Shown: positions 16,859 through 26,994, counted from the first letter of the stretch. The stretch: DNA of 64,000 bases from an uncultured Maribacter sp. (GCA_947504045.1 CANNFY010000001.1:124001-188000); one strand, 5' to 3'. The notes: a model not told the origin generated them from the letters alone. Program-made: numbers and translations.

Positions 16859-18181
16859 ATGAATATCACAAAAGAGCAGATAGACGATTTAAATGCTGTT
16901 GTAAAAGTTGCCATTACAAAGGACGACTACCAAGACAAAGTAGAAAGTATTTTAAAAGATTACAGAAAACAAGCAAATGTACCTGGATTTAGAAAAGGCC
17001 AAGTACCTATGGGGCTTATAAAAAAGCAATATGGTAAAGCTGTTTTAGTAGACGAAGTAAATAAACTTATTCAAGAAAACCTTAACAAATATCTTACTGA
17101 AGAGAAGTTAGATGTTCTTGGAAATCCACTACCAAAACAACAAGAAAGTTTTGATTGGGATAAAGAAGATTTTAATTTTGAGTTTGAATTAGGATTAGCT
17201 CCTAGTTTTGATGTTGCTTTAAAAACAAAAAAACCAATTACTAGCTACAAAATTGTTGCCGATGACAAAATGGTTAACGAACAAATAGAACGTATTGCTA
17301 AGCAATACGGAAAACTAGTTAGTAAAGAAGAAGCTGGTAAAAAAGATGAAGTAACTGGTACTTTCTCTAACGAAGAAGAAGCTATAAACAACAAAAGCAC
17401 CCTAGAATTAGATAAATTAAAAGCAAAAAAAGCTATTGATAGTATCGTAGGTAAAAAAGTTGGCGATGTTGTAACCTTAAAAACAAAAGGGCTTTTAAAA
17501 GAAGAGCATTTACTAGCTAGCACTTTAGGTGTTGACGCTGAAAAAGCTAAAGATTTAAATACAGAGGTTACTTTTACTATTGAAGAAATAAACGAAAGAG
17601 AACCTGCTAAATTAGACCAAGAGTTATTTGACAAGCTTTTTGGTAAAGACAATGTTACTTCTGAAAAAGAATTAAAAGAAAAAATTAAAGAAGATTCTGA
17701 AAAACAATTTGAGCAACAAGCCGATCAAAAGCTACTTAATGATGTTACAGAATACTTTATTGAAAATACGAAATTTGAACTTCCAACAAATTTTTTAACT
17801 AAGTGGATACAATCTACTGGAGAAAATTCGTTAACAGATGAACAAGCTGCTGAAGAATTTGAAAAATCTGAAAAAGGGTTGCGTTACCAACTTATAGAAG
17901 GAAAAATCATTAAAGACAATGATATTCAAATTCAAATGGAAGAATTAAAAGAATTTGCTAAAGGCTTTATAAAAAGCCAAATGGCACAATTTGGACAATT
18001 AGACCCAAAAGAAGAAGAATTAGATAATATTGCTGCTAGAGTTTTAAGTAACCAAGACGAAGTAAAAAGATTATCAGAACAATTAATGAGTCAAAAGTTA
18101 CTTTCTCTATACAAAGAAAAAGTAAACTTAAAGACTAAAGAGGTAACCTACGAAAACTTTGTGAAAGAGGTTTACGGGTAG
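16859..18181 (+). CDS. tig: trigger factor
   Basis: Ribosome-bound chaperone for nascent chains. The N-terminal ribosome-binding domain has VPGFRKGQVPMGLIKKQYG (about residues 41-59), the signature loop. The middle region, about 150-250, is where the FKBP-type prolyl isomerase sits; here it reads EVTGTFSNEEEAINN and GKKVGDVVTLKTKG, without the usual FKBP active-site residues, so isomerase activity may be absent. A long helical C-terminal domain follows. 440 aa. A 13-bp-looped terminator separates it from clpP, so tig and clpP are probably separate transcripts. Confidence 0.95.
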   Translation: MNITKEQIDDLNAVVKVAITKDDYQDKVESILKDYRKQANVPGFRKGQVPMGLIKKQYGKAVLVDEVNKLIQENLNKYLTEEKLDVLGNPLPKQQESFDWDKEDFNFEFELGLAPSFDVALKTKKPITSYKIVADDKMVNEQIERIAKQYGKLVSKEEAGKKDEVTGTFSNEEEAINNKSTLELDKLKAKKAIDSIVGKKVGDVVTLKTKGLLKEEHLLASTLGVDAEKAKDLNTEVTFTIEEINEREPAKLDQELFDKLFGKDNVTSEKELKEKIKEDSEKQFEQQADQKLLNDVTEYFIENTKFELPTNFLTKWIQSTGENSLTDEQAAEEFEKSEKGLRYQLIEGKIIKDNDIQIQMEELKEFAKGFIKSQMAQFGQLDPKEEELDNIAARVLSNQDEVKRLSEQLMSQKLLSLYKEKVNLKTKEVTYENFVKEVYG

Positions 18182-18211
18182 TTTTGCATAAAATAAATTA
18201 AGTATCTTTAC

Positions 18212-18245
18212 GGTGCCGGAAATTTATTTTCGGCACCTTTTTTTA
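18212..18245 (+). terminator. intrinsic terminator after tig
   Basis: Stem GGTGCCG (18212-18218) pairs with CGGCACC (18231-18237), with further A/T pairing inside, followed by a T-rich tail from 18238. It lies 30 bp after tig and 27 bp before clpP. Confidence 0.85.
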
Positions 18246-18271
18246 GTTATAAATTTGAATAAATACCTAAT

Positions 18272-18952
18272 ATGGATTACGGAAAAGAATTTAAGAATTA
18301 CGCCATAAATCACCAAGGAATTAACAGCATGTACTATGATAAAATCATGAGTAGCATGTACCCAACAAACATGACTCCTAATATTATAGAAGAAAGACAA
18401 CTAAATGCTATTGCAATGGATGTTTTTTCTAGATTAATGATGGATCGTATTATCTTCTTAGGTACAGGTATAAACGACCAAGTAGCAAACATTGTACAAG
18501 CACAATTATTATTTTTAGAAAGCGCAGATGCTTCTAAAGACATACAAATATACATTAACTCTCCAGGTGGCAGCGTTTATGCTGGCTTAGGAATTTATGA
18601 TACTATGCAATTTATAAAACCAGACGTAGCAACTATTTGTACTGGTATGGCTGCTTCTATGGGAGCTGTTCTTTTATGTGCTGGTGAAAAAGGAAAACGT
18701 AGTGGTTTAACACATTCTCGTGTGATGATCCACCAACCAATGGGCGGCGCACAAGGCCAAGCTAGTGATATTGAAATTACTGCTCGCGAAATTTTAAAAT
18801 TAAAAGAAGAATTATACCAAATAATAGCACAACATTCTGGACAATCTATTGATAAAGTACATGATGATAGCGACCGTGATTATTGGATGAAAGCTGAAGA
18901 AGCTAAAAAATATGGTATGATTGACGAAATTTTGGTTAGGGACAAACAATAA
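18272..18952 (+). CDS. clpP: ATP-dependent Clp protease proteolytic subunit
   Basis: Serine peptidase that forms the double-heptamer chamber fed by ClpX. The triad is visible: S129 ([11 protein letters not shown]), H154 ([10 protein letters not shown]) and Asp in DRDYWM near residue 203. [16 protein letters not shown] is the usual N-terminal fold signature. At 226 aa it has an N-terminal extension of about 30 residues compared with E. coli mature ClpP. clpX follows by 90 bp. Confidence 0.97.
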   Translation: MDYGKEFKNYAINHQGINSMYYDKIMSSMYPTNMTPNIIEERQLNAIAMDVFSRLMMDRIIFLGTGINDQVANIVQAQLLFLESADASKDIQIYINSPGGSVYAGLGIYDTMQFIKPDVATICTGMAASMGAVLLCAGEKGKRSGLTHSRVMIHQPMGGAQGQASDIEITAREILKLKEELYQIIAQHSGQSIDKVHDDSDRDYWMKAEEAKKYGMIDEILVRDKQ

Positions 18953-19042
18953 TTTCGACTATTTAAAAAAGTATTCCTTAATAAAAAGGATAAACCAAAA
19001 AAGAAAATCTTTCGTTACTTATAAAGAAAGGTATTAATTGAT

Positions 19043-20278
19043 ATGGCAAAAGAAAACTTAGAATGTTCATTTTGTGGTCGCAAAAAGCCAGAAACCAACT
19101 TATTAATTGCTGGTTTAGATGCTCATATATGCGATCGCTGCATAGAGCAAGCTCATGGTATTGTAGCAGAAGAATCTAAACAAAATAAAACTAACGATCT
19201 CTCTAGTGAGCTTGTACTAAAAAAACCAATTGAAATTAAAGGGTTTTTAGACACTTTTATTATTGGACAAGAACGCACCAAAAAAGTAATGTCCGTTGCC
19301 GTATACAACCACTACAAAAGATTATTACAACCATCATCTACCGAAGATGATATAGAAATACAAAAAAGTAATATTGTAATGGTAGGCCAAACAGGTACAG
19401 GAAAAACCTTAATGGCAAAAACCATAGCAAAAATGCTTAATGTACCGTTAGCAATTGTAGATGCTACTGTTTTAACAGAAGCTGGTTATGTTGGTGAAGA
19501 TGTAGAAAGTATACTTACACGTCTTTTACAAGCTGCAGACTACAACTTAGAAAAAGCAGAAAGAGGTATTGTTTTTATTGATGAAATAGACAAAATTGCT
19601 CGTAAGAGTGATAACCCATCTATTACTAGAGATGTTTCTGGAGAGGGGGTACAACAAGGGCTTCTTAAATTATTAGAAGGCACCGTTGTTAATGTACCAC
19701 CAAAAGGAGGAAGAAAACACCCTGACCAAAAGTTTATAGAAGTAAATACAGAAAATATTCTTTTTATTGCAGGTGGTGCTTTTGATGGTATTGAACGTGC
19801 TATAACTAAGCGTTTAAACATGCAAGCTGTTGGGTATAGTGCTTCTAAAGCAGATGAACAATTAGATGAAGCTAATATTCTACAATACATAATACCTAAA
19901 GATTTAAAAGAATTTGGCTTAATTCCTGAAATTATTGGAAGGCTTCCTGTTTTAACACACATGAACCCGTTAGATGCTAAAACACTAAGAGCCATTTTAA
20001 CAGAACCTAAAAATGCTATTATTAAACAATATGAAAAGCTTTTTGGAATGGACGACATTAAGTTTACCATTACAGAACAAGCCTTAGATTATATTGTAGA
20101 AAAAGCTATAGAATATAAATTAGGTGCAAGAGGGTTACGTTCGTTATGTGAAGCTATTTTTACAGACGCCATGTTTGAACTTCCTAGTAGCGAAGAAAAA
20201 GAGTTTAAGGTTACAAAACCTTATGCTGAGAAAAAATTATCTTATGAAACAATTAAAAAACTAAAAGCCGTTTCTTAA
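19043..20278 (+). CDS. clpX: ATP-dependent Clp protease ATP-binding subunit ClpX
   Basis: AAA+ unfoldase that delivers substrates to ClpP. The N-terminal zinc domain has [11 protein letters not shown] and [11 protein letters not shown] (four cysteines, residues 8-36). Walker A is [12 protein letters not shown] (about residues 113-124), Walker [13 protein letters not shown], and the sensor/pore region and GARGLRSL sensor-2 helix follow. 411 aa, typical. Terminated by a strong hairpin at 20301. Confidence 0.97.
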   Translation: MAKENLECSFCGRKKPETNLLIAGLDAHICDRCIEQAHGIVAEESKQNKTNDLSSELVLKKPIEIKGFLDTFIIGQERTKKVMSVAVYNHYKRLLQPSSTEDDIEIQKSNIVMVGQTGTGKTLMAKTIAKMLNVPLAIVDATVLTEAGYVGEDVESILTRLLQAADYNLEKAERGIVFIDEIDKIARKSDNPSITRDVSGEGVQQGLLKLLEGTVVNVPPKGGRKHPDQKFIEVNTENILFIAGGAFDGIERAITKRLNMQAVGYSASKADEQLDEANILQYIIPKDLKEFGLIPEIIGRLPVLTHMNPLDAKTLRAILTEPKNAIIKQYEKLFGMDDIKFTITEQALDYIVEKAIEYKLGARGLRSLCEAIFTDAMFELPSSEEKEFKVTKPYAEKKLSYETIKKLKAVS

Positions 20279-20300
20279 TTGCCAAATAAAATACCCACAT

Positions 20301-20340
20301 AAAAAAAGCGAAGAAATTAAAAATTTCTTCGCTTTTTTTT
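20301..20340. terminator. bidirectional terminator after clpX
   Basis: A run, then the perfect 12-bp stem AGCGAAGAAATT (20307-20318) with AATTTCTTCGCT (20322-20333), AAA loop, then eight T. It serves clpX and the convergent hydrolase gene. Confidence 0.9.
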
Positions 20341-20358
20341 GTTGTACACTAAATTAAC

Positions 20359-20916
20359 CTAAACAGCCTTTTTAGCTTTAGTTGGTATTCTTGTTACCTG
20401 ATCCAACAAGTCTTTACTAACTTTTTTAATTATTTTTTCATCTGAATATAACGTATGCCCAAAATTAGAAACAGTATCTATATTAATATCCATTTTTTTC
20501 TCCCATTCTATAGTTGGTTTAAAATTATCATTTTCACCAAAAACTAATTTCATAGGTATTTCTGGGCTTTCATTTTCGAAACGAATTCTTGTAGGTGAAA
20601 TTGCATATAAAGATTTCATAGGCAAACCAAATTTTGCTGCTTTCCATGCAATAGTGCCTCCTGTACTAAATGCTAGGTAATGACTTGCTTCTTGCTCTTT
20701 TTTTAATAAATGAGCCACAGCAACATCTATACCACCATCTACAAAAGCATTATGTATGTTTTCTTCGGAGTATACTTTTATATCTAAGTTTGATAATTGT
20801 TGAATATCGTAAAATACAATATCAAAATATTGTTGTAGATAACCTAAGTAAGAGGTAATCCAAAGACCTTTTTTTGCGCCCCACATGTCGGATAAAATCA
20901 CTAGTCTTTCTGCCAT
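20359..20916 (-). CDS. alpha/beta hydrolase-like protein (185 aa)
   Basis: A short alpha/beta-hydrolase fold: MAERLVILSDMWG at the N-terminus, a nucleophile elbow AFSTGG (Ser in place; the first Gly of GxSxG is Ala), an Asp in VFGENDNF and a His in NFGHTLYSD, in that order. The cap domain is missing, which explains the small size. ATG 20916 was preferred over a GTG at 20988 because the extra 24 residues look unconserved. It lies downstream of the GH3-family gene and may share its transcript. Substrate unknown. Confidence 0.68.
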   Translation of the reverse strand: MAERLVILSDMWGAKKGLWITSYLGYLQQYFDIVFYDIQQLSNLDIKVYSEENIHNAFVDGGIDVAVAHLLKKEQEASHYLAFSTGGTIAWKAAKFGLPMKSLYAISPTRIRFENESPEIPMKLVFGENDNFKPTIEWEKKMDINIDTVSNFGHTLYSDEKIIKKVSKDLLDQVTRIPTKAKKAV

Positions 20917-20990
20917 TTGCGTTTGTTTAAATTTATAGTTCTTAAGGTTTGAGAAATCTAATATGGGAATTAAACGGCAGAAGCCCACAT

Positions 20991-22505
20991 TTAATTGTTC
21001 ATCTGAAGCAATTCTTCGATATACTCTCTTTTATTAGACAATCTGGGTATTTTATGTTGCCCTCCAAGCTTGTCTTTAGACTTTAACCAATCGTTAAATA
21101 AATTTTCGCGAGCAATATGAACTACAGGCATTTTTAGGGTAATATTATTATATCTTTTTGCTTCATAATCAGAATTTAAAGATTTTAAAGCATTATCTAA
21201 GAACTCTATAAAGTAATCTAATTTCTCTGGAGGTTTTCTAAACTCTATAATCCACTCATGTGCTCCTTTTTCATTTCCTGACATAAATATTGGAGCTGCT
21301 GTATAATCTTTAATTTTAGAATCTGTTTTTAAACAAACACTTTTTAACGCCTCTTCTGCATTCTCAATAATCAACTCTTCTCCAAAAACATTTATATGAT
21401 GCTTGGTACGCCCTGTAACTTTTATTCTGTATGGCTTTAAAGATGTAAACCTAACTGTATCTCCAATTTTATAACGCCATAAACCAGAATTAGTAGTAAT
21501 TACAATAGCGTAATTTTTATTTAATTCAACTTCCCACAAAGGAATAGCATGTTGTTCAATTGTCTTATAGGTATCCATTGGTATAAATTCATAAAAAATA
21601 CCATAGTCTAACATTAGCAATAAATCTTTTTCATAGTTAGAATCTTGAATAGCAAAAAATCCTTCCGAAGCATTATATATTTCATAATACTTAAAACTCT
21701 TTCTTGGAAATATTTTTTTATACTGATCCATATATGGCGTAAAGCTTACTCCTCCATGAAAATAAACTTCTAAATTTTCCCATACTTCAAAAAGATGATT
21801 TTTTCCTGTTTCTTCTATTACTTTATTTAACAATACAAGCATCCATGAAGGCACACCTGCCAAACTGGTAACATTCTCTTGAGTGGTTTCTGTAATTATT
21901 GCTTTTAATTTTGCCTCCCACTCACTCATTAAAGACACCTTGTTACTTGGCGTACTACTAAACTCTGCCCATAACGGCATATTGTCTATTAAAATAGCCG
22001 AAAGGTCTCCGAAAAAAGAACCATTATCTTCATAAATTTCTTTACTACCACCTAGCCTTAAACTTTTACCTGTAAATAATTGCGAGTTTTCGTTATTGTT
22101 TAAATATAAACACAATAAATCTTTACCCGATTTGTAATGGCAATCTTCTAATGCCTCCGAACTAACAGGAATAAATTTACTTTTAGCATTAGTAGTACCA
22201 CTACTTTTAGCAAACCATTTTATTGATGTTGGCCAAAAAAGATTTTGCTCACCTTTTCTTGTACGTTCAATTATTGGTTGTATTTCTTCATAAGATGCAA
22301 TTGGAACTCTTTCTCTAAAAGTTTGATAGTTTTTAATAGAGGAAAAATTATATTTCTTGCCTATTTCTGTGTCTTCTGCAAACTCTATTAATTGACTTAA
22401 AACCTCAACCTGTACTTCTTCCGGGTATTTTATAAAAAGTTCTATCTGATGAAATCTCTTTTTTAAGAGCCAAGAAGCTATAGAATTGAATAATGGTATT
22501 GGCAT
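20991..22505 (-). CDS. GH3 auxin-responsive promoter family (acyl-adenylating) protein
   Basis: Homologous in layout to plant GH3 acyl acid-amido synthetases (ANL superfamily): KWFAKSSGTTNAKSKFIPVS carries the phosphate-binding loop (about residues 92-111), YHGGVSFTPYMDQYKKIF and YEIYNASEGFFAIQD form the nucleotide motif 2 region, and SGLWRYKIGDTVRFTS is the motif 3 region. The protein thus probably activates a carboxylic acid with ATP and transfers it to an amine. 504 aa, usual for bacterial members, whose substrates are largely unknown. A compact alpha/beta hydrolase follows. Confidence 0.9.
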   Translation of the reverse strand: MPIPLFNSIASWLLKKRFHQIELFIKYPEEVQVEVLSQLIEFAEDTEIGKKYNFSSIKNYQTFRERVPIASYEEIQPIIERTRKGEQNLFWPTSIKWFAKSSGTTNAKSKFIPVSSEALEDCHYKSGKDLLCLYLNNNENSQLFTGKSLRLGGSKEIYEDNGSFFGDLSAILIDNMPLWAEFSSTPSNKVSLMSEWEAKLKAIITETTQENVTSLAGVPSWMLVLLNKVIEETGKNHLFEVWENLEVYFHGGVSFTPYMDQYKKIFPRKSFKYYEIYNASEGFFAIQDSNYEKDLLLMLDYGIFYEFIPMDTYKTIEQHAIPLWEVELNKNYAIVITTNSGLWRYKIGDTVRFTSLKPYRIKVTGRTKHHINVFGEELIIENAEEALKSVCLKTDSKIKDYTAAPIFMSGNEKGAHEWIIEFRKPPEKLDYFIEFLDNALKSLNSDYEAKRYNNITLKMPVVHIARENLFNDWLKSKDKLGGQHKIPRLSNKREYIEELLQMNN

Positions 22506-22617
22506 TTTTAGGTATCTTTATCCTGTTTTTTATTTGTTTTACACACAAACAAATAGTCAATAAATTTAACTCTAAAAGTTATCATTTTCAAAAAGATTTT
22601 TAATACAATATTTTAAT

Positions 22618-23412
22618 ATGCAATACCAAGGTGTTTTAAAAAAAATGCAAACTGAAATAGGAGAACCTATTCAATATTATTTAATTTTTGAAAATGATTT
22701 TTTAAATGTAAATCAAATATTAAATAAAGATGTATCTATAGAGTTTATAAAATACGAATGTCTTAATTGCCATTTAGATAAACCTATTTACAGACAGGGT
22801 TTTTGTAAGTCTTGTTTTTTTGAAACACCTTCTGCTGGTGATTGGATTATGAGACCCGAATTAAGTACCGCACACTTAGGAAAAGAAGACCGCGATTTAG
22901 AATTTGAAAAAAGAGCACAATTACAACCTCATATTGTTTATTTAGCCAACTCTAGTAATGTAAAAGTTGGTGTTACTAGAAAATCGCAAGTACCAACTAG
23001 ATGGATTGATCAAGGTGCCCATGAAGCTATAGAAATTGTAGAAGTTCCTAATAGATACTTAGCAGGTATTACAGAAGTTGCCTTAAAAGAGTTTGTTGCA
23101 GATAAAACTAATTGGAGAAAAATGCTTACCAATACTATTGAAGATGAAAATCTAATAGAATGGAAAAATAAGTTAAAACAATATATACCTACCGAGGCTC
23201 AAGAATATTTTTTAGATGCGAATATAGAAACCCATTTACATTTTCCTGTAACCTCTTACCCAGAAAAAGTTAAAAGCCTTAATCTTTCTAAAACACCTAA
23301 TTACAAAGGGAAACTTGTTGGCATTAAAGGACAATATTTAATTTTTGAAGATAATACCGTTTTTAATATTAGAGCAAATGAAGGCTTGTATATTGGACTA
23401 ACTATAAACTAG
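22618..23412 (+). CDS. DUF2797 protein with zinc ribbon and GIY-YIG-like segment (264 aa)
   Basis: I recognise the DUF2797 family. A Cys4 knuckle (C48-x2-C51, C63-x2-C66) occupies the N-terminal third. The middle reads HIVYLANSSN...KVGVTRKSQVPTRW, followed by a Glu helix (ITEVALKEF) and Asn. The spacing of Y108, KVGVT (116-120), R128, E153 and N165 is like the Tyr, YIG, Arg, Glu and Asn series of GIY-YIG endonuclease domains of the T5orf172 type. The domain comparison is my inference. The gene stands alone, divergent from the GH3 gene and convergent with the AsmA-like gene (1 bp between stops). Confidence 0.8.
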   Translation: MQYQGVLKKMQTEIGEPIQYYLIFENDFLNVNQILNKDVSIEFIKYECLNCHLDKPIYRQGFCKSCFFETPSAGDWIMRPELSTAHLGKEDRDLEFEKRAQLQPHIVYLANSSNVKVGVTRKSQVPTRWIDQGAHEAIEIVEVPNRYLAGITEVALKEFVADKTNWRKMLTNTIEDENLIEWKNKLKQYIPTEAQEYFLDANIETHLHFPVTSYPEKVKSLNLSKTPNYKGKLVGIKGQYLIFEDNTVFNIRANEGLYIGLTIN

Positions 23413-23413
23413 A

Positions 23414-26137
23414 TTACTCTTTTTTACTACCCCCTAAAAGGCCGCCTAAAATATTTTTTGCTTTTTCTTTTATTACATCTTCATCTTTTTTAGGAGTGGT
23501 GGTATCTGTTTTTGTAGTAACAGAATCATCTTGTTTTTTTGTATTTCCTAAAATACCTCCTAAAACTTCTTTTACATTATCCGTTGTACTTTTAGCAGAT
23601 GAAGTACTATCCTTATCAGATTTATTTCCTCCTAAAACATCTGACAATAAATCTGTGGCCTTATCTTTTCCTTTGTTAATTAGCTTTTGTTTTTGAATAT
23701 CAATTAATTTTGTAGTTAAGTTTTTTACCCCACTAGTCATATCTGTAGATACTTTTGGGCTGTTATATAAACCTCCAATAGTAGCCGTTACAGGTATAGT
23801 TAAATTATCTAAACTACTATCTTCTATTTTAGCAATTAAACTTGTTACTTCGGATCCTAAATATTTAGCAGGCACATCTAATGTAGCTTTATAATCTAAA
23901 CTACTATCAAACATATGACTACCAGATATATTTACTTTTATATCCTTATAATTTAAAGAAAATGGTTTTACAGTTACTTTACCATCTTCAAAAGACAACA
24001 TAGTTTTAAGTCCTTTTAAATCTATATCATCTAATTTTATAAAATTAAGGTTACTAGCTAAAGACGATACTATTTTTGCTTTATTAGGATCAATATCATT
24101 AGACAATAATTCTGCTAAAACATTACCAGATACAGAACCTAAGTCTGGTGTAAAATCATCTGTTAAGTTTCCGGTAATTTCTATGTTAGAATCTAACTTA
24201 CCCTGTAATGCGCTTGCAATAGGTGCTAATACCTTAAAAAGCTCTAAAGACTTAAAAGTTTCAGCTATTCCTAATTTATCTAAATTTAGTTGCATTGCAA
24301 ATGTAGGTATGTCTTGCTTGGTAGACACCTCGCCTCCAAAACCAACTTTACCACCCAACATAGTAGACGTCATATTATTTAACGTTGCTTTTTCATCTTT
24401 AATCTTAAGGCTTCCTTTAACATCTGTAAGTGTTAAATTGTCATATATTACCGTTTTTGCATCTGCATTTATTGTACAATCTAAAAAAGAAGGAATTTTA
24501 ATTTTCTCTTCAACAGTAGTAGTCTCTACGGTTTTACTCTCTTGCTTTGTAGTTTCTGTAGCATCTTCTGCAACCATAAAATCCTCTAATGCAAAAGTAT
24601 TAGAGTTTAGGTTAAAATTACCCTCTACCTTTTCATTATTAAACATAAAACCTAGTAAGTTATCTATGGTTCCATTTGCTTTAAAATCGGTTTTGCCTGT
24701 TTTTCCTTCTAAAGTATTTAATGTAACTGTTTTAGGGTTAAATGTAACTGCTGTAGATTTTAACTCTATTGGACTTGGAACTTCATCACTCTTATACACA
24801 AAATTTTTAAGCTCTAAGGTTCCAGATGTTTTTGTATTATCATATTTTTCTTGTTCTATAGATGCCATATCAAAAGCTGTACTTATATCGGCATTTAAAA
24901 TACCTTGCAAATCTAAATCCGATGGTACAGGGTATGCTTTAGATATATTAGCTAAATTCATAATTCCTTTTAACTGGGCATTTACCTTAGTATTCCCCAT
25001 TAAATCTTTTATATGAGATACTATAGAAAATCTATCCTCATCTATTCTAAAAGAACCTTTATTAATATCTACATAAGTATCCTCTACAATTCCAGTTTTA
25101 TTATTTATAGCAACATCTATATTTATATTCTCTACCGCTTTTGGTAAATCTGGGTATTTAAATGATGCATTATGAGAGGCTATAGCTACATTAAATTTAG
25201 GTATATGAGTATCGTCTACAATGCCATTAAAAGCTCCTTCCACTGTAAAATCTCCTGAAGTTTTTACATTGCCAATATCTTTAGAATAAGTTTCTGGTAT
25301 TAAAGCCAAAAAGTTTTTAAAATCTGAAGATGGTGTTTTAAATGTAATATCTAACTCTTGGTTGGTATCGTTTATTTGTATAAACCCATTAAATATAAGT
25401 GGCAACTGGTTTATAACAGCTTCATTTTTTAAAAAAGTATATTTACTTTTTTCTAAATCTACCCCTATTATAGCATCTAACTTTATTTTATTATTTTTTA
25501 AATAGTTAGTAGAGTCCATTGAAAAAGAGACCAGAGCATCTGTATGGGTATCTAATTCTGAAGTTGCTAAAGACAAGTCTCCAGATCCAGAATGGTTCAT
25601 GTTTTTAAGCATAAAGCTTATTCCGGTAGATTTATCTATATAATTTATATCTGTATTGGTAATTGCATAAGAATCCATAGAAAAACTAAACTCCGAACTT
25701 TCTTCTGTTGCAGTAGTGGTTTCTTCCTCTTCACTTGTAGAAATGTCGTAATTAGCTTCCTCTTTCTCATTAACAAGCACATTAATAAGTGCTTTGTCTA
25801 GAGTTAAGCTCTTTATGTTTATTGGTTCGTTTTGATCCTTAAAAAGTTCCTTTATAGACATTTCTAATTCTATATTACTAGAAGAAAAAAGGGTATCTCC
25901 TGCAAAAGGTGCTTTATTTACTAAAGAAATATTCTCTAAACTTACTTTAGCATTAGGAAAATTTGAAAACAAACTAAGGTTTGCATCGGTAAAATTAAAG
26001 GTAGCATCTACACTATTATTAACCTTATTTTTAATTATCTCCGCAATTTTTCCTTTTAAGAAAAAAGGCGCTGCTATTAATGTTAATAGCGCTACCAAAA
26101 ATACTATTCCAAAAATTTTAAAAACTTTCTTTTTCAT
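23414..26137 (-). CDS. AsmA-family protein (907 aa)
   Basis: One N-terminal membrane anchor (VFKIFGIVFLVALLTLIAAPFF), then some 850 residues of repeated beta-strand pattern typical of AsmA/TamB-type proteins, including the late conserved GNLTDDFTPDLGSVSGNVLA and SGSHMFDSSLDYKATLDVPA. Such proteins bridge the inner and outer membranes and are thought to move phospholipid. The C-terminal 100 residues are low-complexity Lys/Thr/Asp with GGLLG or GGILG turns (KNILGGLLGGSKKE at the end). ATG 26137 is favoured over a TTG 6 codons upstream. Confidence 0.88.
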   Translation of the reverse strand: MKKKVFKIFGIVFLVALLTLIAAPFFLKGKIAEIIKNKVNNSVDATFNFTDANLSLFSNFPNAKVSLENISLVNKAPFAGDTLFSSSNIELEMSIKELFKDQNEPINIKSLTLDKALINVLVNEKEEANYDISTSEEEETTTATEESSEFSFSMDSYAITNTDINYIDKSTGISFMLKNMNHSGSGDLSLATSELDTHTDALVSFSMDSTNYLKNNKIKLDAIIGVDLEKSKYTFLKNEAVINQLPLIFNGFIQINDTNQELDITFKTPSSDFKNFLALIPETYSKDIGNVKTSGDFTVEGAFNGIVDDTHIPKFNVAIASHNASFKYPDLPKAVENINIDVAINNKTGIVEDTYVDINKGSFRIDEDRFSIVSHIKDLMGNTKVNAQLKGIMNLANISKAYPVPSDLDLQGILNADISTAFDMASIEQEKYDNTKTSGTLELKNFVYKSDEVPSPIELKSTAVTFNPKTVTLNTLEGKTGKTDFKANGTIDNLLGFMFNNEKVEGNFNLNSNTFALEDFMVAEDATETTKQESKTVETTTVEEKIKIPSFLDCTINADAKTVIYDNLTLTDVKGSLKIKDEKATLNNMTSTMLGGKVGFGGEVSTKQDIPTFAMQLNLDKLGIAETFKSLELFKVLAPIASALQGKLDSNIEITGNLTDDFTPDLGSVSGNVLAELLSNDIDPNKAKIVSSLASNLNFIKLDDIDLKGLKTMLSFEDGKVTVKPFSLNYKDIKVNISGSHMFDSSLDYKATLDVPAKYLGSEVTSLIAKIEDSSLDNLTIPVTATIGGLYNSPKVSTDMTSGVKNLTTKLIDIQKQKLINKGKDKATDLLSDVLGGNKSDKDSTSSAKSTTDNVKEVLGGILGNTKKQDDSVTTKTDTTTPKKDEDVIKEKAKNILGGLLGGSKKE

Positions 26138-26180
26138 GTGTATAAGAATATGCAATTACAACTTAAAAACAGGAAAAATA

Positions 26181-26894
26181 TTATGCTTCTAATCGTATTT
26201 CCTGATTTATTTTTAGATTAAATCTTTTTCTTATAATATATACGAAGAAATATAAAAAAGGGGTGTCTACAAATGCTATAATTATCTTAAAAATAAACCC
26301 ACTAACAACCAGACCAAAAAATAAATTCCAAGGAAGCACATTAAACAAGCATAACAAACCTACTACTGTAAACGTATCAATAAACTGAGAAAAGAATGTG
26401 GAAAAATTATTCCTAAGCCATAAATGTCTTCCTTTAGTTACTTTTTTCCAAAAATGATAAATTTGAATATCTACAAACTGTGCAAATAAATATGCAAGCA
26501 TTGAAGCAAGAACAGCTAATGGAGACAAAGAAAAAACGCTACTAAAAGTAGTATTATTTATAGGAGAAGCTTCTATTGCTGGAACATAGTCTGCTAACAA
26601 TACAATTCCCATAGAAAAGAAAGAGGCAAATATACCTGTAACAACTATCTGATTTGCTTTTTTCTTACCATAAATTTCTGAAATTAAATCTGTTATTAAA
26701 AATGTAATTGGGTATGGTAATATTCCTACTGAAATTTCAAATAAAGGCGCTCCAAAAACAGTAACATCTCCAAATGGTTTCCAGTAAAAGAATTTTTGAA
26801 AAATTAAATTAGAAACTACTAAAGATGTAATAAACAGAGCCCCTAAATACAGGTACAACTTATATGCAAGTTTTTTATCTTCTAATTTTAGCAT
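26181..26894 (-). CDS. queuosine precursor transporter (YhhQ/DUF165 family)
   Basis: Polytopic protein of 237 aa with six to seven helices. FGAPLFEISVGILPYPITFL followed by DLISEIYGKKKANQIV is the DUF165/YhhQ signature; FSQFIDTFTVVGLLC and a DTPFLYFFVYIIRK segment close it. Family members import 7-cyano-7-deazaguanine or 7-aminomethyl-7-deazaguanine for queuosine tRNA modification. No queuosine synthesis genes are in the window. ATG 26894 chosen. Confidence 0.92.
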   Translation of the reverse strand: MLKLEDKKLAYKLYLYLGALFITSLVVSNLIFQKFFYWKPFGDVTVFGAPLFEISVGILPYPITFLITDLISEIYGKKKANQIVVTGIFASFFSMGIVLLADYVPAIEASPINNTTFSSVFSLSPLAVLASMLAYLFAQFVDIQIYHFWKKVTKGRHLWLRNNFSTFFSQFIDTFTVVGLLCLFNVLPWNLFFGLVVSGFIFKIIIAFVDTPFLYFFVYIIRKRFNLKINQEIRLEA

Positions 26895-26994
26895 ATTCAA
26901 AAGTACTTAAACAAAATAAAAAAACATTCTTTTTAAAGAAATTACATTTTACCATAAAATAACACTTAGTATAAGTATAAGAATTAGACTTATG

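Noticed and set aside
19540-20070. A 176-codon open frame on the minus strand
   Set aside because: Lies fully inside clpX, whose motifs are intact; no start context or domain.
24183-25016. A 277-codon open frame on the plus strand
   Set aside because: Antisense to the AsmA-like gene. The composition (Ser/Val/Leu) is that of a shadow of Lys/Asp/Thr-rich coding, with no recognisable domain.
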